A DNA stretch of 64,000 nt from Selenomonadaceae bacterium (GTDB taxonomy: Bacteria > Bacillota > Negativicutes > Selenomonadales > Selenomonadaceae). Position 1 is the stretch's first letter. Each line of letters opens with the position of its first letter. The notes under the pieces are model-generated. The model was not told where the DNA came from, did no database searches, and saw nothing but the letters and a program-made list of their open reading frames with translations. Shown one piece after another: positions 5,909-15,711 of this stretch. The position numbers and the translations under genes were made by a program. The stretch covers positions 1 through 64,000 of the forward strand of contig JAFYNH010000023.1 of the NCBI GenBank assembly GCA_017549815.1, in the 5' to 3' direction.

Positions 5909-6760
5909 ATGAAAAGATTGGGAATACTCGGACCGAAGGGGACGCATTCGGAAGAGGCGGCACTTTGGCTGAAAAAATTTTCGCGGGAAGATTTTCAGTT
6001 AGAAATCTGCGCGGACATATTCGACGTATTGACGGCAGTTAAGGAGCGGAATTTGGACGCGGGACTTGTACCGGTAGAAAATTCTTTGGAAGGCTCGATA
6101 AATATAACGCTCGACACTTTAGCGCGGAGCGATACCTTGACTGTCACTCGCGAATTGGTTTGGAAGGTTAAAAACTTTTTAATGACAAAGCCGTTCGCTG
6201 ACGTTAAGGAAGTTAAGAAAATTTATTCGCATATTCAGCCGCTCGCGCAGTGCAGGAAATTTATCCATAACAATTTTCCCGACGCAGAAATTATTTCAAC
6301 GACCTCGACCGCTCGCGCCGCAGAAATTGTTGCCGAGTCCGATGAAGTTTGCGCCGCCATTTGCACCGAACGCGCAGGGAAATTACACGGGCTGACCGTC
6401 GCCGCGAAAGATATTCAAGACAACCCGAATAACAGCACGCGCTTTTTTGAAATCGGCTATCGTCCACGCGACGCCGCTCCGATTGAAACTTTCGACGGCG
6501 ATAAAGTTTTGATTATCTGTCAGATTGACGGCTCCCGCGCAGGTTCTCTTTGCGAAGTGCTTAATGAATTTGCCAAACGCGGCGTGAACATGACGCGAAT
6601 TGAATCCCGACCCGCTCGGACGATTTTAGGCGCGTATATCTTTTTCTTCGACCTTGAGACCGACGTTGGCAACGACGCTTTGAAAGAATCAATCAAAGCC
6701 GTTTACGACAAGAGCATTTGGCTAAAAAATCTGGGTGTCTTCCCCGTCATATACGCATAA
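5909..6760 (+). CDS. pheA: Prephenate dehydratase
   Basis: The 283-residue protein is a monofunctional PheA that converts prephenate to phenylpyruvate for phenylalanine synthesis. The catalytic domain shows GPKGTHSEEAA at the start, VPVENSLEGSI and the TTSTARAAEI and NNSTRFFEIG motifs. A C-terminal ACT domain (GSLCEVLNEFAKRGVNMTRI and ESRP) senses phenylalanine. The second in-frame start, ATG at 5909, is preferred to a TTG six bases upstream. No other aromatic pathway gene is adjacent. Confidence 0.95.
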   Translation: MKRLGILGPKGTHSEEAALWLKKFSREDFQLEICADIFDVLTAVKERNLDAGLVPVENSLEGSINITLDTLARSDTLTVTRELVWKVKNFLMTKPFADVKEVKKIYSHIQPLAQCRKFIHNNFPDAEIISTTSTARAAEIVAESDEVCAAICTERAGKLHGLTVAAKDIQDNPNNSTRFFEIGYRPRDAAPIETFDGDKVLIICQIDGSRAGSLCEVLNEFAKRGVNMTRIESRPARTILGAYIFFFDLETDVGNDALKESIKAVYDKSIWLKNLGVFPVIYA

Positions 6761-6797
6761 AAAAATTTCCCCTTCAACGCGGAGGGGAATTTTTATT
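6759..6797. terminator. Bidirectional terminator between pheA and the ABC ATPase
   Basis: AAAATTTCCCCT and AGGGGAATTTT arms flank a nine-base loop, with T-rich tracts on both strands. It serves two convergent genes. Confidence 0.85.
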
Positions 6798-7497
6798 TTG
6801 TCAGCTCGATGAATTTTTCTTCCAAACTTTGTCCCGCGCAGAGATTTTCTATCGTGTCTAATGCGACTAACTTTCCGCGATTTAGGATTGCCGCCCTGTC
6901 GCATAAAAATTCTGCCTCTTCTATGTAATGCGTCGTCAATACGATTGTGATTCCCTGCGTCTTTAAATTTTTTATCAGCTCCCAGATTTTACGGCGAACT
7001 TGTGGGTCAAGCGCAACCGTCGGTTCGTCTAAGAATAAAATTTTCGGTCGGTGAATCAAGGCGCGAATTATTAATAATCGTCGTTTCATGCCGCCCGATA
7101 ATTCCCGCACGAACGATTTACGAACTCGCTCCAGCTCTACGAATTTTAAAAGCTCGTCAATCCTCTCAAGCCGCGCAGATTTTTTTAAGTGATGAAGTCG
7201 CGCATGAAGTTCTAAATTTTCTTCGACCGTTAAATCTTGGTCAAAGTTCAAATGTTGTGGTACCAAACCGAGCAAACTCTTAATAGAAATTTCGTTGCCG
7301 CAAATCGGCTGCCCTTCAAATAAAATTTCGCCCGCCGTCGGCTTAAGTTGCAACGTCAGCATTTTTATTGTAGTCGTTTTGCCTGCACCGTTCTTGCCGA
7401 GTAAGCCGAAAACTTCGCCGTTAAAAATTTTAAAACTTAACTTATCGACCGCCCGTACGTCACCAAAAACTTTTTCCACGTCGCAAAGTTCAATCAT
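6793..7497 (-). CDS. ABC transporter ATP-binding protein (NatA/CcmA-like), no permease nearby
   Basis: The protein carries Walker A GKNGAGKTTTIKML, the signature LSGGMKRRL, Walker B ILFLDEPTVALDP and the switch histidine in LTTHYIEEAEFLCDRAA. The sequence fits the ATPases of drug or sodium ABC-2 exporters. The start is uncertain: MIELCDVEKVFG at 7497 fits the family, and an upstream ATG at 7548 would add 17 residues with no better ribosome site. No membrane partner is encoded in the window. Confidence 0.85.
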   Translation of the reverse strand: MIELCDVEKVFGDVRAVDKLSFKIFNGEVFGLLGKNGAGKTTTIKMLTLQLKPTAGEILFEGQPICGNEISIKSLLGLVPQHLNFDQDLTVEENLELHARLHHLKKSARLERIDELLKFVELERVRKSFVRELSGGMKRRLLIIRALIHRPKILFLDEPTVALDPQVRRKIWELIKNLKTQGITIVLTTHYIEEAEFLCDRAAILNRGKLVALDTIENLCAGQSLEEKFIELTK

Positions 7498-7671
7498 AAG
7501 CCGCCCCGCTTTCCTGCCCAACTTTAGCCGTAAAAATTCGGCGAACATAAAAATAACCCTTTTTATTTCAAAAGCCGCACAGGCATTTATAGATTTTTGC
7601 AGGAAATATTTGCGGCTTGTCTAATAATTACTGCTAACTTTCGCCACAAAAATTTTTGGGAGGTGACCGAT

Positions 7672-8343
7672 ATGGGGAAATTAATCGTTATAGAAGGCTC
7701 GGACGGCTCTGGCAAAGCGACGCAGACCCGAAAACTTTTCGACCGCCTGAGCGATTTGGAAGGCAAAGTAAAACGTCTGAGCTTTCCCAATTACGAATCC
7801 GAATCTTCCGCGCTTATCAGAATGTATCTGCGCGGCGATTTCGGAGGCACGGCGGAGGAAGTCAACCCCTATGCGGCGGCAACCTTCTACGCCGTCGACA
7901 GATTTGCGAGTTATTCCGAGTGGAAGGATTTTTATGAGGCGGGCGGTATCGTCTTAAGCGACCGCTATGTTGAATCGAACATGGTTTATCAAGCGGCTAA
8001 GTTGAGCAAAAAGGGCGACCGAACTAAATTTCTGACGTGGCTTGAAGATTTAGAATATAATCGCTACGGCTTGCCGCGTTCCGACTTGACAATTTTTTTG
8101 GATATGCCGCCCGAAGTTTCAGCGATTCTTCGCAAGGAGCGCGGGCGCGACGACATTCACGAGAGCGACGCCGCTTATATGGCAAAGATTTATACTACTT
8201 ATAAGGAGCTTGCCAAGAAATATAATTGGAAAGTCGTCGATTGTGCCAAAGGAATTCAGCCGCGAAGTACAACCGATATTCATGAAAATGTTTTGGCACT
8301 CGTCGAAGATTTGCTGATTCAAGGGGAGAATGTTCTTGATTAA
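7672..8343 (+). CDS. tmk: Thymidylate kinase-like protein
   Basis: The 223-residue protein has the P-loop EGSDGSGKATQT, DRYVESNMVYQAAK and a lid region with KERGRDDIHE. It phosphorylates dTMP to dTDP for DNA synthesis. The P-loop has Ala where most dTMP kinases have Thr (GKTTQ), seen also in a longer subfamily. TGGGAGGTGACC precedes the ATG. It overlaps the next gene, rnmV, so tmk-rnmV-rsmA form an operon. Confidence 0.87.
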   Translation: MGKLIVIEGSDGSGKATQTRKLFDRLSDLEGKVKRLSFPNYESESSALIRMYLRGDFGGTAEEVNPYAAATFYAVDRFASYSEWKDFYEAGGIVLSDRYVESNMVYQAAKLSKKGDRTKFLTWLEDLEYNRYGLPRSDLTIFLDMPPEVSAILRKERGRDDIHESDAAYMAKIYTTYKELAKKYNWKVVDCAKGIQPRSTTDIHENVLALVEDLLIQGENVLD

Positions 8344-8881
8344 AGAAGTTTTGATAGTCGAGGGGAAATCCGACACAGCCGCCGTTCGCCGTGCAGTCGA
8401 GGCAGATTGCATAGAGACGGGCGGCTTTCGTTTTGACAGGCGGACGCTCCAAAACATTGCGGCGGCTTATGAAAAGCGCGGGATAATAATTTTAACCGAC
8501 CCCGATTCGGCGGGCGAGAATATCAGAAATTTTTTGTCGAAGAAGTTTCCGAACGCTAAGCACGCCTACATTCCCCGCGAAGAGGCGACCGCTAATGACG
8601 ACGTTGGAGTTGAGCAAGCTACGCCCGAATCAATCAGAAAGGCGTTAAGCAAAGTTCGGGTGCTTGAAATTAATCCCCGAAATGAATTCACGGCGGCGGA
8701 GATGGTTGACTTCAAACTTTCGGGCGGCGCGGACAGTTCTAAACTTCGCGATAAAGTCGGAGCGATTCTCGGCATTGGTTATGGCAATGTTAAAACTTTC
8801 GTTCGGCGGTTAAATAATTATGGCGTGACACGTCAAGAATTTATGGAGGCGTTGAGAAATGTTACATCCGTTAATAGCTGA
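8336..8881 (+). CDS. rnmV: Ribonuclease M5
   Basis: The protein has the TOPRIM motifs KEVLIVEGKSDT at the N-terminus and ILTDPDSAGE near residue 50, plus IPREEATANDDVGVEQA, typical of RNase M5, which matures 5S rRNA in Firmicutes. TTG at 8336 is preferred over ATG at 8330 because it has an eight-base distance from GGGGAG; both overlap tmk. It overlaps rsmA by 23 bases, the conserved pairing in Firmicutes. Confidence 0.93.
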   Translation: MIKEVLIVEGKSDTAAVRRAVEADCIETGGFRFDRRTLQNIAAAYEKRGIIILTDPDSAGENIRNFLSKKFPNAKHAYIPREEATANDDVGVEQATPESIRKALSKVRVLEINPRNEFTAAEMVDFKLSGGADSSKLRDKVGAILGIGYGNVKTFVRRLNNYGVTRQEFMEALRNVTSVNS

Positions 8882-9686
8882 CCCGTCGGCGACGCGCCAT
8901 ATACTCAAAAAATTTAAATTGCGGGCAGTCAAAGGACTCGGACAAAATTTTTTAATCGACGCGGACATTGTTAGGCAAACGGTCGAGGCGGCTGAAATCT
9001 GCGCGGGCGATGAAGTTTTAGAAATAGGCGCGGGCATAGGGACTTTGACGCAAGGACTGCTTGAGGCGGGCGCGAAAGTTACAGCCGTCGAAGTGGATAA
9101 AAAATTACCCGCCGTCTTAAAAGAGACACTCGCGGGCTACGAAAATTTTAAGTTAGTCGAAGGCGACATTTTAAAAATAAATATCGCAGAACTCATGCCG
9201 CAAAAATTCAAAGTCGTAGCGAACTTGCCCTACTACATAACAACGCAAATTCTGTTGACGTTGCTTGAAAAAAATTTGCCCGTAACTAAAATCGTGACAA
9301 TGGTACAACGCGAAGTCGCCGAACGTATGACTGCCGCGCCCGGCTCGAAAATTTACGGGGCATTATCAGTAGCAGTTCAATTTCGTTCGGAGCCGCGAAT
9401 TGCCTTTGAAGTTGCGCCCGAATGTTTTTTACCGCCGCCCGAAGTTACAAGCGCGGTCGTAGTCTGCAACGTTCGCAAACCAAATTTTGAAGTCCGCGAC
9501 GAAGATTTTTTTATAAAGGTCGTGCGGTCGGCATTTGCTCAGCGCAGAAAAACTTTGATAAACGCTTTGGCGGGCGCAGGCTTTAATCGGGAAAAAATTT
9601 TGGCGTCGGGCATTGACGTTACACGCCGCGCAGAAACTTTAAGCCTTGAAGAATTCGCCAAACTCGCGGCGGCTTTAAAGAATTAA
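8859..9686 (+). CDS. rsmA: 16S rRNA dimethyladenosine transferase KsgA
   Basis: The 275-residue protein dimethylates two adjacent adenines near the 3' end of 16S rRNA. Visible motifs are GLGQNFLID, VLEIGAGIGTLTQGL (SAM binding), and VVANLPYYITTQI (the catalytic NLPY). The C-terminal helical domain contains FAQRRKTLINAL. It starts inside rnmV, so the two are translationally coupled. Confidence 0.96.
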   Translation: MLHPLIADPSATRHILKKFKLRAVKGLGQNFLIDADIVRQTVEAAEICAGDEVLEIGAGIGTLTQGLLEAGAKVTAVEVDKKLPAVLKETLAGYENFKLVEGDILKINIAELMPQKFKVVANLPYYITTQILLTLLEKNLPVTKIVTMVQREVAERMTAAPGSKIYGALSVAVQFRSEPRIAFEVAPECFLPPPEVTSAVVVCNVRKPNFEVRDEDFFIKVVRSAFAQRRKTLINALAGAGFNREKILASGIDVTRRAETLSLEEFAKLAAALKN

Positions 9687-9758
9687 AACTTTGCAGGAAA
9701 ATTTCAAAGACGATAGAATAAATCTTGCGAAAAAATTTACGGAGGGACAACTTCAAAT

Positions 9759-11834
9759 ATGAAAGACTACAAAAGCGAAAGCATTAGAAACGTAGCATTC
9801 TGTGGACATGGTCGCTCAGGCAAGACGACTTTGCTTGAGGCGGCACTCTTTAACAGCGGCGCGACGACTCGTCTCGGCAACGTCGATTTGGGCACCAGCG
9901 TCCTTGACTTCGAGCCGGAAGAAAATAAACGCAAAATGTCTATCAGCGCGAGCTTGGCGGCTACCGAGTGGAAGAATTTCAAAATCAACGCTATCGACGT
10001 GCCCGGCTTCCCCGATTTCGTAGCGGAAATGCACGGAGCACTTGCGGCGGCTGATTCAACCGTTATCGTCGTTTCGGCAAGCGCGGGCGTCGAAGTCGAA
10101 ACCGAAAAGGCTTGGGCACTCGCTGAAAAATTGAATCTCCCGCGTGCTTTCTTCATAACTAAAATGGACAGGGAACACGCCGACTTTGAAAAAGTTCTTC
10201 AGCAACTCAAAGACAAATTCGGCAATAGCGTCGTCCCCGTTCAAATTCCTATCGGCAAAGAAGACAGCTTTAAAGGCGTCGTCGATTTAGTTAAGGCTTT
10301 CTCCAAAGTCAAAGCCGATGACGAACAGATTGACGCGGCTCCCGTTGCGGACGAAGTTGAAGATAAACGCCTTGAAATGCTTGATATAGTCGCCGAGTTC
10401 AATGATGAACTTATGGAAAAATATCTTGAGGGCGACGTTGATGATTTGGACGAAAACGAAATCAGTCAAGCTCTCGCGCAGGGCTTTGCAGAGGCTAAAG
10501 TTTTCCCCGTGTTCGTCGGCTCCGCGCTTAAAAACGTCGGCATTAAAAAATTCCTTAACAGTATTGTCGAATTCTTCCCCGCGCCCAATTCAAAAGCTTA
10601 TCAAGGCATTAATCCCAAGACTGATGAACTTGTCGAGCGCAAAGTTACCGAGCCTTTCAGCGGACAGATTTTTAAAACTATGGTTGACCCGTTTGTCGGT
10701 CGTATGTCCTATGTGCGCGTAATCAGCGGCGATATGAAGGGCGACGCAACTTATCAACTTATCGCTGAAAATGACGAGGGACAAGAACGTTTAAGCGGGC
10801 TTTTCACAATGCAGGGCAAGAAACAAATTCCTGTCGACGTTGCACACGCGGGCGATATTGTCGTTACGTCGAAACTTGCCGCCGCTAAAACGGGCGATAC
10901 TCTTTGCGATAAAGCCGCGCCGATTAAATACGAACGCATTAAATATCCCGAACCGATGTTGGCAATGGCTGTTACTTCGGAGAAAAAGGGCGAAGAGGAT
11001 AAAGTCTTTGGCGCGATAGTCCGTCAGCAAGACGAAGACCCGACGATTATGCTTGTTAAAAATGCCGAGACTAAGCAGACGATTTTGAAGGGCGTCGGCG
11101 AAGTTCACCTTGATATTTTGAGCGATAAACTTCAACGCAAATTCGGCGTTAAAATGGTATTGGGCGAGCCGCGTGTTGCTTATCGCGAGACTATTCGCAA
11201 GGAAGTTGAAGTTCAAGGCAAGCACAAGAAACAATCTGGCGGACACGGACAATACGGCGATGTTTGGCTGAGAATTGGTCCGAATAAGGAAGGCACTGGC
11301 AACGTCTGGTCGGAAAGCATTTTCGGCGGTAGTGTTCCACGTCAATATTTCCCAGCAGTCGAAAAGGGCACTCAAGAAACTTTGGCGGACGGCGTTATCG
11401 CGGGTTATCCTGTCGTTAATGTCAGCGTTAATCTGTTTGACGGCTCCTATCACGCAGTCGACAGTTCAGAAGCCGCTTTCAAAACCGCAACTTCAATCGC
11501 GATTAAGAAGGGCATTTTGTCCGCCGACCCGATTTTACTTGAGCCGATTGACGAGATAACCGTTTTGACTCCCGAAAATTATATGGGCGACATTATCGGC
11601 AAGCTGAACAGCAAGCGCGGCAAAATTTTGGGCATGGATCCTAAAGGCAAGGGCATGACCGAAGTTAAGGCTTTAATTCCGTCAAGCGAGCTTTATAAAT
11701 ATGCGACGGATTTGCGCTCCCAAACTCAAGGACGCGCCTCCTACAGCTTGAAGTTCTCGCATTATGACCCGATGCCCGATAAATTGGCGGAAAAAATTAT
11801 CGAAGAACATAAAGCCGCTCAAGCTGAAAAGTGA
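9759..11834 (+). CDS. EF-G-like translation GTPase (FusA2 type)
   Basis: The 691-residue protein has five EF-G domains. Its G domain reads GHGRSGKTTLLEAALF, DVPGFPDF and TKMDREHADF, which differ from canonical EF-G (GHIDAGKTT, DTPGHVDF, NKMDR) and match the second EF-G-like family. The role of this family is less certain than that of fusA; ribosome binding is expected. A strong GGAGGG site precedes the ATG. No ribosomal gene is adjacent. Confidence 0.9.
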   Translation: MKDYKSESIRNVAFCGHGRSGKTTLLEAALFNSGATTRLGNVDLGTSVLDFEPEENKRKMSISASLAATEWKNFKINAIDVPGFPDFVAEMHGALAAADSTVIVVSASAGVEVETEKAWALAEKLNLPRAFFITKMDREHADFEKVLQQLKDKFGNSVVPVQIPIGKEDSFKGVVDLVKAFSKVKADDEQIDAAPVADEVEDKRLEMLDIVAEFNDELMEKYLEGDVDDLDENEISQALAQGFAEAKVFPVFVGSALKNVGIKKFLNSIVEFFPAPNSKAYQGINPKTDELVERKVTEPFSGQIFKTMVDPFVGRMSYVRVISGDMKGDATYQLIAENDEGQERLSGLFTMQGKKQIPVDVAHAGDIVVTSKLAAAKTGDTLCDKAAPIKYERIKYPEPMLAMAVTSEKKGEEDKVFGAIVRQQDEDPTIMLVKNAETKQTILKGVGEVHLDILSDKLQRKFGVKMVLGEPRVAYRETIRKEVEVQGKHKKQSGGHGQYGDVWLRIGPNKEGTGNVWSESIFGGSVPRQYFPAVEKGTQETLADGVIAGYPVVNVSVNLFDGSYHAVDSSEAAFKTATSIAIKKGILSADPILLEPIDEITVLTPENYMGDIIGKLNSKRGKILGMDPKGKGMTEVKALIPSSELYKYATDLRSQTQGRASYSLKFSHYDPMPDKLAEKIIEEHKAAQAEK

Positions 11835-11868
11835 TAAGTGGTCAGAGATAAGTGGTTAGTGGTTAGCG
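11832..11868. repeat. Heptamer repeat variant between the EF-G gene and queH
   Basis: Units of the form ATAAGTGGTCAGAGATAAG and GTGGTTAGTGGTTAG fill the short gap between two convergent genes. Confidence 0.6.
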
Positions 11869-12461
11869 AAGAATTTTTTTCGGGCTTTACGCAAGTCGTT
11901 GCTGAAACGTTCTTCTTCGCTGAAAATGCAACCGCAATAATTTTGCCGATAAAGTCCAAGCTCTAAACTTAAATCAATACCTTCCTGCCAACCTGCGCGG
12001 AAGTCTTCATAAAAAAATTTAACGTCGAACACCTTAGCAAAGTGCTCGGCGATTTTTTTCATCAGTTCATGATTCTGGTGTTTGCTGTAGAAAAGCGTCG
12101 AAGTAAACGTTTCAAAATTATTTTCTGCCGCAAAACGCGCCGCCTCACTCAATCGCCACGAATAACAAATCCCGCAACGCTTATGAAAGCCGTCCGCAAA
12201 TTCAATCGTGTCCTGTTCGTCAACGACGCCCGAAACTTTTTCCAAGTACTCGCGCAGGCGATAATGATTATCCTCAAAAAATTTTATCCCGACCTTCTCG
12301 GCGAACTCCCGCGCAGTTTTCAAACGCCGTTTCCATTCTTGATAAGGATGAATATTCGGATTGAAAAAGTATCCGACAGGCTCGAAATTTTCTTCACGCA
12401 ATTTTTTCACGGGATAACACGAACACGGCGCACAACACATATGCATTAAAATTTTTTCCAT
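11856..12461 (-). CDS. queH: Epoxyqueuosine reductase QueH
   Basis: The 201-residue protein starts with MHMCCAPCSCYPVKKL and has a second cysteine pair near residue 182 (QNYCGCIFSEEERF), the metal-binding cysteines of the QueH family. It performs the last step of queuosine formation in tRNA. Further typical parts are NPNIHPYQEWKRRL and KRCGICYSWRL. No other queuosine gene is adjacent. The start follows a weak A-rich site. Confidence 0.9.
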   Translation of the reverse strand: MEKILMHMCCAPCSCYPVKKLREENFEPVGYFFNPNIHPYQEWKRRLKTAREFAEKVGIKFFEDNHYRLREYLEKVSGVVDEQDTIEFADGFHKRCGICYSWRLSEAARFAAENNFETFTSTLFYSKHQNHELMKKIAEHFAKVFDVKFFYEDFRAGWQEGIDLSLELGLYRQNYCGCIFSEEERFSNDLRKARKKFFANH

Positions 12462-12478
12462 AAAAATTTACTCCAAAT

Positions 12479-12546
12479 TTGGTGATAGGTGTTAGGTTAT
12501 AGGTAATAGCAAAAACTATAACCCATTATCTACAACCTATAACCTA
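12479..12546. repeat. Repeat hairpin (TAGGTTATAGGT variant)
   Basis: GGTGATAGGTGTTAGGTTATAG on one side and complementary CTATAACC units on the other form an inverted repeat ending at the stop of the next gene. It is a sequence variant of the heptamer family. Confidence 0.6.
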
Positions 12547-12804
12547 ATAAATGTAATATTCCTTCCAAGGGATTTGGTCGAGCCGAATCGTCTGTAAAAA
12601 TTGAACAATGTCCTTGCGCCCGTAGTAATGCGGCGTCCCGTTCGAGTCCTGCGACATTAAAATTATCGGCATGTTCCTAAAAAATTGCGATAGCGAATGT
12701 CGGACGCGAATCGCCCGTGAAGTGTAATTCGTTACCGTCCGATTAACCGCGACGATTGCAAACGTTACGCCTTGTTCAATTATGACCGCGCCTTGAATTT
12801 TCAT
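12544..12804 (-). CDS. Conserved-looking hypothetical protein
   Basis: This 86-residue protein is not recognised. It is soluble by appearance, starts MKIQGAVIIEQGVTFAIVAV, has an Arg-rich middle (RAIRVRHSLSQFF) and a C-terminus rich in Tyr and Trp (WKEYYIY). GGGAGGCGATAAAA gives it a good ribosome site. The DUF4422 protein gene lies 27 bases upstream on the same strand, so both may share a transcript. Confidence 0.75.
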   Translation of the reverse strand: MKIQGAVIIEQGVTFAIVAVNRTVTNYTSRAIRVRHSLSQFFRNMPIILMSQDSNGTPHYYGRKDIVQFLQTIRLDQIPWKEYYIY

Positions 12805-12819
12805 TTTTATCGCCTCCCA

Positions 12820-14331
12820 TTAAACGCCCTTGCGAAAAAGCACGGGCAATTTTTTTATCCTCAAACGATTTTTCCACAGCCAAACCGTCATTAATCGTTC
12901 TGTTATAAAGGAAATTATTCTGTACTTGCGCGGGTTATCAATTTGTTTAATGTTCGTTTTGGCAAAAACTTCTTCCGTCACGTCGATTATAAAAGAGAAC
13001 AACCATTCGCAATAAGCATTAAAAATATTTTGCCGCGTAATAAAAATTTCATATTGAAAACCCGTATAAGTTTCAGCCACGTATTCAAAGGCGTTGAGAT
13101 AATCATGTTGCTTAAGTGCAATATGTTTCTTGAAAATGTTGCTGACGAATTGTTCTAAATCGCCGCCGCTAACCAATTTTTGCCAACAAGTTACCGACAT
13201 ACGCGCCAACTTATTTTCGGCAACAATAATGTCATAGTCTTGCAGGAGTTCTGTCGCCTCCCGCGTAGATAAAATATTTTCGCCGTCCGTCGTGAAAAAG
13301 CGGCGATAGTGATTCAGCCCGATAGTCGAATGCGAAGTATTTTTCCATACCCAATAAAGAGCCGTGACTTCGTTGAGATAAAGATTTAATCGGCTGATAT
13401 TGTCGCCCGTGTCGTCACCAATGTAGCCAAATTCTTCTTTAGCCTGCGCGTGTCCAGCATGAATAACTTTGTAGCCTTCGGGCAAAGTCTCAAGCTTGGC
13501 GTCCTTGTGTGTAACGACATAAACGCAAAAATCTTTCGGCGGCATTCGCTTTTGAATCAGATACCAGTTGCCGTTGATTGCAGGAAAACGTAAAATCTTT
13601 TCAAAGACATTTACATTAGTCGCCAAAAATTTTTCAAGCGCGGAATTTTTCCTTGCGAACGTCAAAATTCTCTCCGCCAAATCGTTTGTCTCAATCAGCA
13701 CGTCGATAAATTCTTCAGGCAAACGTTCGTTAATCAACAGCGCGTCATAAATTTTAAAGCGGCAATCGTTAAGCGAATCATAAATCCGCGTGTAAAAATT
13801 TTCGTGAATCGGCTCGTAGTTTTTAACAATGCCGTCCGTGTCTGGGAATTTGTCAGGGAACATAAAAAAATCCGTCTCAATAAAAAGCGCGTCGACATCA
13901 AGCACGCGAGAAATTTTTTCATCACGTAAAATCTGCGCGAGCGTCTGTAAATTTTGCGGTGAATAAAAATTATGCCGAGCCTGTCGGAAAAGCGTTTCGC
14001 GTGGAATAAATCGCTCGAAAATTTTCAGCGAATGTAAATCATTATTGCGCGCACCAAATTCCCCTTCGTCGTCAAAGACAATATAATCTGCCCCGCCGTC
14101 CAAAATTTTCCTTAGTTCGTCGGCAGAAATTTCTTCGCCGTTCAGAAAAATGTGTAGGTCTTTCGGCACGTAAGCAAAAACGTCTTCAGGCGTCGTGAAT
14201 AAATAATTTTCTCCGCGCTCTGGCGAACCCGTAAAAGAAATTTTCCCGATAATCTCAACAGCCATGTCGCCCGCCGCGTCCCTAAATGAAGTTTCTTCGC
14301 CGCAAAGAAGAATTCGAGGAATATAACTCAT
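12820..14331 (-). CDS. DUF4422 domain protein, probable glycan-related transferase
   Basis: The 503-residue protein has a C-terminal region (about 270-500) like DUF4422: VYVVTHKDAKLETLPEGYK, GDNISRLNLYLNEVTALYWVWKN (split here as two parts) and IGLNHYRRFF, found in capsule or LPS gene clusters. The N-terminal 260 residues are not recognised. ATG at 14331 follows AGGAG and is preferred to an upstream in-frame ATG at 14412. No signal peptide is visible, so it likely acts in the cytoplasm. Confidence 0.75.
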   Translation of the reverse strand: MSYIPRILLCGEETSFRDAAGDMAVEIIGKISFTGSPERGENYLFTTPEDVFAYVPKDLHIFLNGEEISADELRKILDGGADYIVFDDEGEFGARNNDLHSLKIFERFIPRETLFRQARHNFYSPQNLQTLAQILRDEKISRVLDVDALFIETDFFMFPDKFPDTDGIVKNYEPIHENFYTRIYDSLNDCRFKIYDALLINERLPEEFIDVLIETNDLAERILTFARKNSALEKFLATNVNVFEKILRFPAINGNWYLIQKRMPPKDFCVYVVTHKDAKLETLPEGYKVIHAGHAQAKEEFGYIGDDTGDNISRLNLYLNEVTALYWVWKNTSHSTIGLNHYRRFFTTDGENILSTREATELLQDYDIIVAENKLARMSVTCWQKLVSGGDLEQFVSNIFKKHIALKQHDYLNAFEYVAETYTGFQYEIFITRQNIFNAYCEWLFSFIIDVTEEVFAKTNIKQIDNPRKYRIISFITERLMTVWLWKNRLRIKKLPVLFRKGV

Positions 14332-14414
14332 AGATTGCAACTCCTGCCCTTGAAAAATTTTTTTTTGATTATAAAATAACCACGCGGTACTGTCAAAAAA
14401 TCGGAGGTTCAATA

Positions 14415-15431
14415 ATGACTCGGCTCAAAATTTTCGCACTGATAATCTGCGCGGTTGTTCTGCTAATGACGGGTTGCATAAAAGAAAATCACGGTACGCA
14501 AGAACTCCTAAACGCTTCCTGCGAGCCTACTCGCGACTTCTATTCCGCTTATAACGAAATTTTCAAAAGGCATTGGGAAAAAGAATTGGACAACGGCGAA
14601 GTGATTATAACTCAATCGCACGGTGCCAGTCGCAAGCAAGCTCTCGCCGTTATCGACGGGGCAATCAACGCCGATGTCGTGACGCTTAGCATTTCTTATG
14701 ACGTGACGATAATTCGCAATGCGGGCTTGATTCGCGGCGGCTGGCGTAGAGAATTTCCCGGAAACTCTTCGCCTTACACTTCGACGATAGTTTTTCTCGT
14801 CCGCAAAGGCAACCCAAAAAATATTCACGACTGGGACGATTTAGTTCGTGAGGATATTAAAGTTGTCACGGCAAATCCTAAAACTTCGGGCGGCGGGCGT
14901 TGGAATTATCTGTCGGCATGGGAATTTGCGCGTAGAAAATTTGGCGAAAACGAAGAGCGGATTAAAGATTTCATGCGGAAAATTTTTGTCAATGTCGTTT
15001 CGCTCGACGAAGAAGTCCGCAGTGCCAAAGAAAGTTTCATCAGCGGCAAGGGCGACGTTTTAATTGCGTGGGAAAATGAGGCTTTACATTTAAAAGACGA
15101 ATCGCCCGAATTCTACGATATTGTCACGCCGAGCCTTAGTATTCTTGCCGAAATGTCCGTTGCAGTCGTCGATAAGAACGTCGAAGAAAAAGGCAATCGC
15201 GAACTTGCCGAAGAATATTTGCGCTATCTTTATTCGCCCGAAGCTCAAGAACTCGCCGCGCAGAATTTCTATCGCCCGCGTGACAGAGCTATCCTGAAAA
15301 AATATTCCGCCGTCTTCAAGCCCTTGCAACTCTTCACGATTGATGAGGTATTCGGCGGCTGGGTCAAGGCTACTAATGAGCATTTCGCTGACGGCGCAAT
15401 CTTCGACCAAATTTCCAAAAAAGTTGATTGA
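14415..15431 (+). CDS. Sulfate/thiosulfate-binding lipoprotein
   Basis: The 338-residue protein has a lipoprotein signal ([15 protein letters not shown]) and the Sbp/CysP fold motifs: [49 protein letters not shown] and [15 protein letters not shown]. It should bind sulfate or a similar oxyanion for an ABC importer. The cysT, cysW and cysA partners are not in the window, so it is an orphan here. GGAGGTTCAATA precedes the ATG. Confidence 0.92.
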   Translation: MTRLKIFALIICAVVLLMTGCIKENHGTQELLNASCEPTRDFYSAYNEIFKRHWEKELDNGEVIITQSHGASRKQALAVIDGAINADVVTLSISYDVTIIRNAGLIRGGWRREFPGNSSPYTSTIVFLVRKGNPKNIHDWDDLVREDIKVVTANPKTSGGGRWNYLSAWEFARRKFGENEERIKDFMRKIFVNVVSLDEEVRSAKESFISGKGDVLIAWENEALHLKDESPEFYDIVTPSLSILAEMSVAVVDKNVEEKGNRELAEEYLRYLYSPEAQELAAQNFYRPRDRAILKKYSAVFKPLQLFTIDEVFGGWVKATNEHFADGAIFDQISKKVD

Positions 15432-15483
15432 AAAATTTGTAGCTAGTGTTATAATCGTTAAAAATTTTAAGGAGGTTTTTGTT

Positions 15484-15633
15484 ATGAAATGGGTTTGTAA
15501 TGTTTGCGGCTACGAGTACGACGAAGAAGAAGGCGATGCCGATAACGGGATTGAGCCGGGCACTCCTATGGACGAAAATTTTGTATGTCCGTTGTGCGGC
15601 GTCGGCAAAGAGGATTTCTCGCCCGCCGAATAA
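15484..15633 (+). CDS. Rubredoxin
   Basis: The 49-residue protein has the two iron-binding knuckles [14 protein letters not shown] and [11 protein letters not shown]. Rubredoxins are small electron carriers, often used in oxygen or peroxide detoxification in anaerobes. AAGGAGGTTTTTGTT precedes the ATG. It is shorter by a few residues than typical rubredoxins but complete. Confidence 0.96.
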   Translation: MKWVCNVCGYEYDEEEGDADNGIEPGTPMDENFVCPLCGVGKEDFSPAE

Positions 15634-15711
15634 AAAATTTTCCCGCGCCTGTAGCAAATTATTAATCGTTATGCTAAAATGGACTTAACAAATTTGAGGA
15701 GGCATTTTTAC